A stretch of 19,395 bases of DNA from JADGRQ01 sp041476585 (GTDB taxonomy: Bacteria > Pseudomonadota > Gammaproteobacteria > Burkholderiales > SG8-39): NCBI GenBank assembly GCA_041476585.1, contig JBGOTT010000039.1, positions 1-19,395 of the forward strand, read 5' to 3'. Position 1 is the stretch's first letter. Every line of letters starts with the position of its first letter. Below the pieces are notes generated by a model. It worked only from the letters and a program-made list of their open reading frames with translations. It did no database searches and had not been told where the DNA came from. Below, piece by piece: positions 15,038-19,395 of the stretch. The translations under genes were made by a program, and so were the position numbers.

Positions 15038-15375
15038 TGAGTGATCCTCGTGCGATAGGGTCGCTGCGCCGGCGTGGCGCGACGGCAGGATGCCACGCCG
15101 CGCCGCCTTGCCTCAAGCCGCCCGCCAAAACGGATCAAAGAACGCGTCACGCTCGGTCGCTTCGTCGAGCGGCGCGAACGCTATCGCCGGATCGACGTAT
15201 AGGGGAATCAATCCGAGGCAGAGCGTGCGTCGCAGCATGAGAATGGCCATTCCCTCCGTTACGTGGCCCCTGGACCAAGTCGCGCAATGCGGCTTATGTC
15301 GCGTCACCGGCCATTTATAGAGAAAACCGTTGCTGGGCGTGCCCGCCGAGCTCGCGATCAACGACGGCATGTGCT
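15038..15375. other. Unassigned stretch with degraded coding character
   Basis: No intact gene is recognised. A minus-strand frame at 15113-15370 encodes 85 residues (containing HVTEGMAILMLRRTLCLGL and ending FFDPFWRAA) that look protein-like in part. They match no family I can name and may be the tail of a lost gene. Confidence 0.35.
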
Positions 15376-15534
15376 TCGGGCCCGTCGTACACGCGCTGGA
15401 ACAAGACGCTCGACCAGATCCTGTCGTGGGGCCGCTTCAAGGAGGCGAACTTCATGACTGACGCCCAGATCGACGAGTGGATCAAGACCCAGCGGCCCAA
15501 GGTGACCTACCTCGACGAATCGAAGTTGGACTAG
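15376..15534 (+). pseudogene. C-terminal fragment of an unidentified protein
   Basis: From about 15397 the frame reads WNKTLDQILSWGRFKEANFM, then TDAQIDEWIKTQRPKVTYLD, and stops at a TAG at 15532-15534. The composition is strongly protein-like and it reads like a natural C-terminus, but no start or upstream domain exists. Just upstream another frame looks coding (ELAINDGMCFGPVVHAL), so a frameshift near 15390 is possible. The stop abuts the end of the transposase remnant on the other strand (shared CTAG), so the IS-related rearrangement may have cut this gene. I cannot name the family. Confidence 0.4.
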
Positions 15535-16004
15535 CTGTATTGCACCAACTGCTCGTAGCGGTCCGGAATATGTTTACAGAGCAACTCCAGCCACTCGGCA
15601 CCCGGCATCACTTGAAAATTGCGCTTGAGTCCCAGATGCATCTTCGAGCGGTAGAACACCGTGCCCGTCGCCCCGTCGTAGGTCATCTTGGCGAGCGACA
15701 GCGGTGCTCGAATCGTGTAGCCGGCGAGTTTCATCCCGCTCTCCCGCTCGTTCGCCGCCACACGCACCCGGTTGTGCACCGAAAACCCTGCGCTATGGCG
15801 CCAGGCGAGGATGCGAGTGCACAGTTCCTCGCTGATCGCGCGCTCGGCGACGAGGAATTCAAGCACCGCCCGACGAAACCCCACCCGTAGCAGATGCTCC
15901 GGCACCGGCGGCAGGCAGAGGTACGTGCCATCCGCACCGAACACCCCGTCGGCCGCAAGCACGTGCACGTGCGGATGAAAGTTCACCAGGTCGCCGAAGG
16001 TCAA
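15531..16004 (-). mobile_element. IS91-family (HUH, Y2-type) transposase fragment
   Basis: The 157-residue frame contains FGDLVNFHPHVHVLAADGVF, whose HVH is the HUH metal-binding motif of rolling-circle transposases. It continues with MTYDGATGTVFYRSKMH and ends AEWLELLCKHIPDRYEQLVQ-YS at a TAG. In full IS91-type transposases this point is followed by the YxxY-type catalytic tyrosine region and a basic tail, which are missing. The N-terminal zinc-binding domain is also absent upstream of 16004. It is therefore truncated at both ends and cannot transpose. No terminal repeats were found. It lies at the boundary between the F420 locus and the receptor/hydrolase group. Confidence 0.8.
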
Positions 16005-16137
16005 CTTGGCCGCGCTAAGCCAGAAACCATGGGTTACAAGGACGACGCGCTCTATAAAAGGCGCGACGCCGACCTCTCCACCTGAGCTTGCCGGCGCCGG
16101 TCTCGGCGCCCGCAGATTTTTACGGCCGTCGACCGTA

Positions 16138-17136
16138 TTACTTCGACTCCTTCACCAGCATCGGGAATATCTTCTCGGCAACCTTGTAGGATTCGGCGAC
16201 CTCTGTTTCGTAGGCCTTCGAATCCAGGATATCGATCGGGGCGGAGATATTCTTCATCTGCGTCTCGAACGCGGGATCCCGGTACGCTTTGGCCAGAGCC
16301 GCCTCCAGTTTGCGGAATGGCGCACCGGAAAATCCTTTTGGAGCGACGATCCCGGTCAGCGACGTCATCTGCGTCAGATTGGGAATGTTGTAGCCCAGCT
16401 CTTCCACCGTCGGCACGTTCGGAAACTGCGAAAGCCGGTTCTTGTTGAACACCGCAAGCATGCGCAATTGACCGGAGACGACAAAAGGTACCTGTCCGGA
16501 AGCCACTGCAATCGCGTCCACGTGGCCGCCCAGCAGGGCCTGAGCCGCGGGCGCATCGCTGTTGTATGGGATATGCGTCCAATCGATCCCGCGATCGATC
16601 GCGAGCAACCTCATGAGCCAATGCGTGGTGCTGTTGGGTGCGTACGTGGCGTATTTGACCTTTCCGGGGTTTTGTTTCGCGTAGGCCACGAACTCATTGA
16701 ACGTCTTCCACGGTGCGTCGTTGCGCACGGATACGGCGTGGAGAAGTCTTCCGAAAGCTGAGACGTAAGTTACGTCGGTGTGGCTGTACTCCACTTTCAG
16801 CATGAACGGATTCCCGAACAACGCGCCTGCAGGGGTCGTTGCAATCGTGTATCCGTCCGGCTTCTGGTGAACCAAAGTGTTGAGCATGATCGCGGCGCTC
16901 ATCCCGGGCTTGTTCTCTACCAGCACTCGCTGTTTCAACTCCTTGCCGACCAGATCGGCCAGAACCCGTGCCTGAATATCCGAGGATCCGCCCGGCGCAT
17001 ACCCGACGAGCAGCGTAATCGGTTTGTCGGGATAGTTGTCCTGCGCAACGACAGATCCGGCCCAGGCAGCAAGGACGCCGAGCCCGACCCTTATCGTGGC
17101 AGCGAATCTTCGAAGTAGCCAATCGCTGGATTTCAT
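16138..17136 (-). CDS. Bug family (TctC-like) periplasmic substrate-binding protein
   Basis: This is a tripartite tricarboxylate transporter receptor of about 332 residues that binds small carboxylates in the periplasm. It has a basic N-terminus, a hydrophobic signal segment (IRVGLGVLAAWAGSVVA) and a likely cut before QDNYPD. The mature start YPDKPITLLVGYAPGGSSD is the Bug hallmark (the GYAPGG loop binds carboxylate). VENKPGMSAAIMLNTLVHQKPDGYTI and HIPYNSDAPAAQALLGGHVD are also typical. The ATG at 17136 has GGAG nine bases upstream, so it is preferred over the ATG at 17157. The tctAB membrane genes are not in the window; orphan receptors are common in Burkholderiales. It lies 51 bases downstream of the CocE-type hydrolase on the same strand, so co-transcription is likely. 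Confidence 0.92.
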   Translation of the reverse strand: MKSSDWLLRRFAATIRVGLGVLAAWAGSVVAQDNYPDKPITLLVGYAPGGSSDIQARVLADLVGKELKQRVLVENKPGMSAAIMLNTLVHQKPDGYTIATTPAGALFGNPFMLKVEYSHTDVTYVSAFGRLLHAVSVRNDAPWKTFNEFVAYAKQNPGKVKYATYAPNSTTHWLMRLLAIDRGIDWTHIPYNSDAPAAQALLGGHVDAIAVASGQVPFVVSGQLRMLAVFNKNRLSQFPNVPTVEELGYNIPNLTQMTSLTGIVAPKGFSGAPFRKLEAALAKAYRDPAFETQMKNISAPIDILDSKAYETEVAESYKVAEKIFPMLVKESK

Positions 17137-17187
17137 GTGCGTATCTCCGTTGGACATCTCTGAATAAGGCTTGCGGAAAGGATCGGC

Positions 17188-18897
17188 TCAACTTCCCTTC
17201 GGCGGAATGAACGGCAGCAGCAGATGGGAAGCGTGCGCTCCACCGGCATGAATCGTGTTCCTCGCCCCGGCGTTGTAGTCGGCGTGGTAATGCGTGTGCG
17301 GAGCGCTTCCGACGCCGTCGCGCGGCTGCACGTCGAGCCGGAGCTTGTGGCCTTTCTTGAACACCATGCAGGTCGGCCAGATTTCGACCCGGCATTCGAC
17401 GATTTCGCCCGGCTTCAGCCACCAGCGCTCGTCGTGCGCGTGATAGGGACGGTACGGTAGCGAGCGCTCCGCATCGAGCTTTCGGTGCGAAGCGCGCAGC
17501 CATCCTTTTGTGACCGGAACCGGCTGATGGTTGGGACCGACTTCCCACAGGTCGTTGCCGTCGGGCCCGATGTTGCGCAGCGTCGCGAAGATGTCCATGT
17601 CCTTCGACGTGCTGGACACCCAAAGCACAAGCACAACAGGACCGGTAATCTCCGTGTCATTGGCCATCGGCGCCGTTTCGAAGGAGGCTCCCGTGCGCGG
17701 GCCGGGCCAGCCGCCCAGCGCGAGCAACGGCGACCATCCCTGCCCCGGCTTCAGCGCCCCGGCCGTCGAATAGGTCGCCTGCTGCTCCCCCGGCGGGACT
17801 TCAGCAACGAGCTGCCCTTCGACCGCGGCTTCGTCGCCGGACGGCGGCCGGTCGATTTTCAGGTACATCTTCGTCCACTGCGCGCGCGCCAGCGGCCATT
17901 CGTTCTCGAAGCGAAACGGATACGGTTTGTGACTGCCGCCGGTACGGATTTCGAGCTTGACCGGCGGCTCGTCCATGATCCCGGTATCCATGTCCTTGAG
18001 CCAGTAGTCGAACCATCGCAGCTGGTCCATGCGCGCTTCTTCGGAGTAGAACGGATGGATGTGCGAGCCGGTGTGGATGCGCAGTTTCTTATGCTGGGAG
18101 GCTGCGTTCATATATGCCTCGGTGTTGCCGCGCAGGTGCAGTGCCATGGCGCCCCAGTTGCCCGCGCTATATACCGGAACTGTGATCCGGTCCCAGCGCG
18201 CACTGACTAGGCGCCAGCATTCAGAATCGAGATCGTTCCGCATGTAGTTCCATAGCATGTTGTTGTTGAAGGCGTCCGGGTTGTAGCTGCGCGGCTCGCC
18301 CAAGAGATGGTGCGCGGTTTCAATCGCCTGCATGATCGAAATGAAACCCAAAGAAAAAATGCCTCCGTGGTACGCGTGATCGCGATACTGGTCGGCGCGA
18401 CCTTCCCACGGCATAATCGCCTTGAGGGATGGCGGCTGCAGCCCGGCAACGCGCCATTGCGAACTCGCGAGGTACGAGATGCCGAGCGCGCCGACCTTGC
18501 TCGTGCACCAAGGCTGCTTCGCGAACCATTCGATCGCATCGTAATAGTCGAGCGCTTCCTGATAGGAACTAGGCTCCGACTGGCCGAGGGACTTCCCGGA
18601 ACCTCGGCTGTCCAGCCGAACCAGCGCGTAGCCGCGTGGACACCACCACAGTGGATTGGGCGTCTCCCACACCATGTACGGGTTGGGCCTCTCTTCCAAG
18701 TCCGCTGGCGCTCGCCACAGCTTGTCCTTCTGGTAGACGGTCGTACTAATCAGTACGGGCACTCGTTCCGTGCCACAGTCCGGGCGCAGCACGTCGGCGC
18801 ACAGGGGCGTGCCGTCACGCAGCGGAATCTGCACGTCCTTCTCGACGAGAAGCTTCCAGTCGCGCGGCTGCGAAACATTGAAAATGCTGCTGTTCAT
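17188..18897 (-). CDS. CocE/NonD family hydrolase (X-Pro dipeptidyl-peptidase S15-like)
   Basis: The 569-residue serine hydrolase has the S15/CocE order. An alpha/beta-hydrolase domain opens with VQIPLRDGTPLCADVLRP, followed by STTVYQK (likely oxyanion Tyr55), LVRLDSRGSGKS and the nucleophile elbow GISYLAS with Ser141. GNWGAMALHLRGN and GSHIHPFY follow, the latter holding the likely catalytic His. A C-terminal jelly-roll domain (about 345 to the end) closes with LRLDVQPRD and GGAHASHLLLPFIP. The usual GWYD acid motif is replaced by GNWG, so the catalytic acid is not obvious. Substrates in the family are esters, amides or X-Pro peptides. The start has AGGAAAG upstream. No signal peptide is seen, so it is cytoplasmic. 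It is followed by the Bug receptor. Confidence 0.9.
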   Translation of the reverse strand: MNSSIFNVSQPRDWKLLVEKDVQIPLRDGTPLCADVLRPDCGTERVPVLISTTVYQKDKLWRAPADLEERPNPYMVWETPNPLWWCPRGYALVRLDSRGSGKSLGQSEPSSYQEALDYYDAIEWFAKQPWCTSKVGALGISYLASSQWRVAGLQPPSLKAIMPWEGRADQYRDHAYHGGIFSLGFISIMQAIETAHHLLGEPRSYNPDAFNNNMLWNYMRNDLDSECWRLVSARWDRITVPVYSAGNWGAMALHLRGNTEAYMNAASQHKKLRIHTGSHIHPFYSEEARMDQLRWFDYWLKDMDTGIMDEPPVKLEIRTGGSHKPYPFRFENEWPLARAQWTKMYLKIDRPPSGDEAAVEGQLVAEVPPGEQQATYSTAGALKPGQGWSPLLALGGWPGPRTGASFETAPMANDTEITGPVVLVLWVSSTSKDMDIFATLRNIGPDGNDLWEVGPNHQPVPVTKGWLRASHRKLDAERSLPYRPYHAHDERWWLKPGEIVECRVEIWPTCMVFKKGHKLRLDVQPRDGVGSAPHTHYHADYNAGARNTIHAGGAHASHLLLPFIPPKGS

Positions 18898-18934
18898 CGT
18901 TGCTCTTTCCTGTCCGATGCTCCGGTTGCCGGTA

Positions 18935-19180
18935 TTAGAAACTGTTCCACCCAGTCCGCGTCCACTTCCGATACCAAGCGGCGGCGTCCCCCAACTGCGG
19001 GTGCAGGCGCAATCTGATGCGATGGATTTCGCCCATCTCCGCTCCGCCCCAGGGCGCCGCTCCGAGTCCCATCAACACGCCGTGCGACCAACGGTAATCG
19101 TCGGCGAAATATCTGAATGCGAGATCGACGCTCGAAATTTTTATTGCTCCTTCGAAGGCCTTGCCTGAATCAGCGCCCAA
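18935..19180 (-). pseudogene. N-terminal fragment of an alpha/beta hydrolase (dihydropseudooxynicotine hydrolase/FrsA-like)
   Basis: The segment FRYFADDYRWSHGVLMGLGA, then PWGGAEMGEIHRIRLRL and DAAAWYRKWTRTG, matches the N-terminal cap region of 2,6-dihydropseudooxynicotine hydrolase-like esterases. It breaks off as GWNSF-stop at 18935, before any catalytic domain. The next bases hold only the ribosome site and start of the CocE gene. The ATG at 19180 lies inside the upstream gene. The family match begins after a good GAAGGAG site at about 19145-19151, where only an ATT (19138) is available as start. Most of the gene (normally about 380-400 residues) has been deleted. Confidence 0.6.
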
Positions 19181-19395
19181 AGATTCGGTGGCGAGAGCGG
19201 CAGCTCGCGGGGTTCGACTCCCAGCGGCGCGAGCGCATTGGCCACCGCATTGGCCACCACGCCTCCCACCGGCACGATTCCGCCCTCGCCTCCGCCTTTC
19301 GCTCCGAGCGGATTATCTGGCGCGGGCGAGTTCTCGAGCATGATCGCCTTAATGTTCGGGAAATCCGTCGCGGTCGGCATCATGTAGTCGGCGAG
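19141..19395 (-). CDS. Second molybdenum hydroxylase large subunit, C-terminus only (cut by window edge)
   Basis: The last 84 residues read LADYMMPTATDFPNIKAIML, then NPLGAKGGGEGGIVPVGGVV, ending at a TAA at 19141-19143. This is the C-terminus of a CoxL/XdhA-type molybdopterin-binding subunit, including the active-site glutamate motif GGGEGG. It is clearly paralogous to the large subunit at 9358 (LADYLMPTATDFPN; AKGMGEGGIVPVGG) but diverged, especially in the last 15 residues. The remainder lies beyond the window. It appears to be upstream in the same transcript as the CocE hydrolase and Bug receptor. Confidence 0.92.
   Translation of the reverse strand, partial: LADYMMPTATDFPNIKAIMLENSPAPDNPLGAKGGGEGGIVPVGGVVANAVANALAPLGVEPRELPLSPPNLWALIQARPSKEQ

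Noticed and set aside
15241..15320. Plus-strand DQVAQCGLC as a piece of an isoquinoline oxidoreductase small subunit
   Set aside because: The match is limited to a few residues, the surrounding frame has no family character and it stops at once.
16122..16138. Hairpin TACGG...CCGTA after the Bug receptor as intrinsic terminator
   Set aside because: Only a 5-bp stem with a 7-base loop, and on the minus strand it is followed by A residues rather than a U-tract.
1..19395. CRISPR array, rRNA or phage genes
   Set aside because: No regularly spaced repeats, rRNA sequence or phage structural proteins were seen on either strand.

Overview
The window is GC-rich, densely coded DNA that looks like an uncultured betaproteobacterium (Burkholderiales-like). 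The clearest taxonomic cue is a Bug/TctC-type periplasmic receptor at 16138-17136. High GC, Tat-targeted and CocE-type hydrolases and a proteobacterial style of tRNA-Cys agree with this. The lineage is inferred, not proven.

Layout. (1) 1-643: N-terminus of a Tat-exported amidohydrolase, minus strand. (2) About 990-3200: an eroded stretch. It holds an irregular tRNA-Cys, a remnant joining the start of a universal stress protein gene to a piece of a glutathionyl-hydroquinone reductase gene, an unrecognised small gene, a duplicated four-helix membrane protein and a collapsed fadD. (3) 3224-4467: rtcA (RNA 3'-phosphate cyclase), preceded by the tail of an acyl-AMP ligase. (4) 4659-7885, minus strand: an apparent operon of one M24 metallopeptidase and two luciferase-like (LLM) oxidoreductases. 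(5) 8020-14059, plus strand, divergent from (4): the three subunits of a xanthine dehydrogenase/CoxMSL-type molybdenum hydroxylase, then an overlapping fbiC, which makes the deazaflavin core (Fo) of cofactor F420. (6) 14081-15037: a third LLM oxidoreductase, convergent with fbiC. (7) 15038-16137: debris including a piece of an IS91-family transposase. (8) 16138-19395, minus strand: Bug receptor, CocE/NonD hydrolase, truncated alpha/beta hydrolase, and the C-terminus of a second molybdenum hydroxylase large subunit.

Working model (inference). Regions 4-6 form an F420-linked catabolic locus. FbiC supplies Fo, three LLM proteins are candidate F420-dependent redox enzymes, the Mo hydroxylase would hydroxylate an aromatic or N-heterocyclic substrate, and the M24, CocE and amidohydrolase proteins would cleave amide or ester bonds. 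The Bug receptor would bind an organic acid for uptake. The fbiC gene overlapping the Mo-hydroxylase operon in a proteobacterial setting is the most unusual feature. No other F420 gene (cofC, cofD/fbiA, cofE/fbiB, fgd, fno) is visible here. The 2Fe-2S subunit carries an apparent one-base frameshift, so the hydroxylase is either broken or affected by a sequence error.
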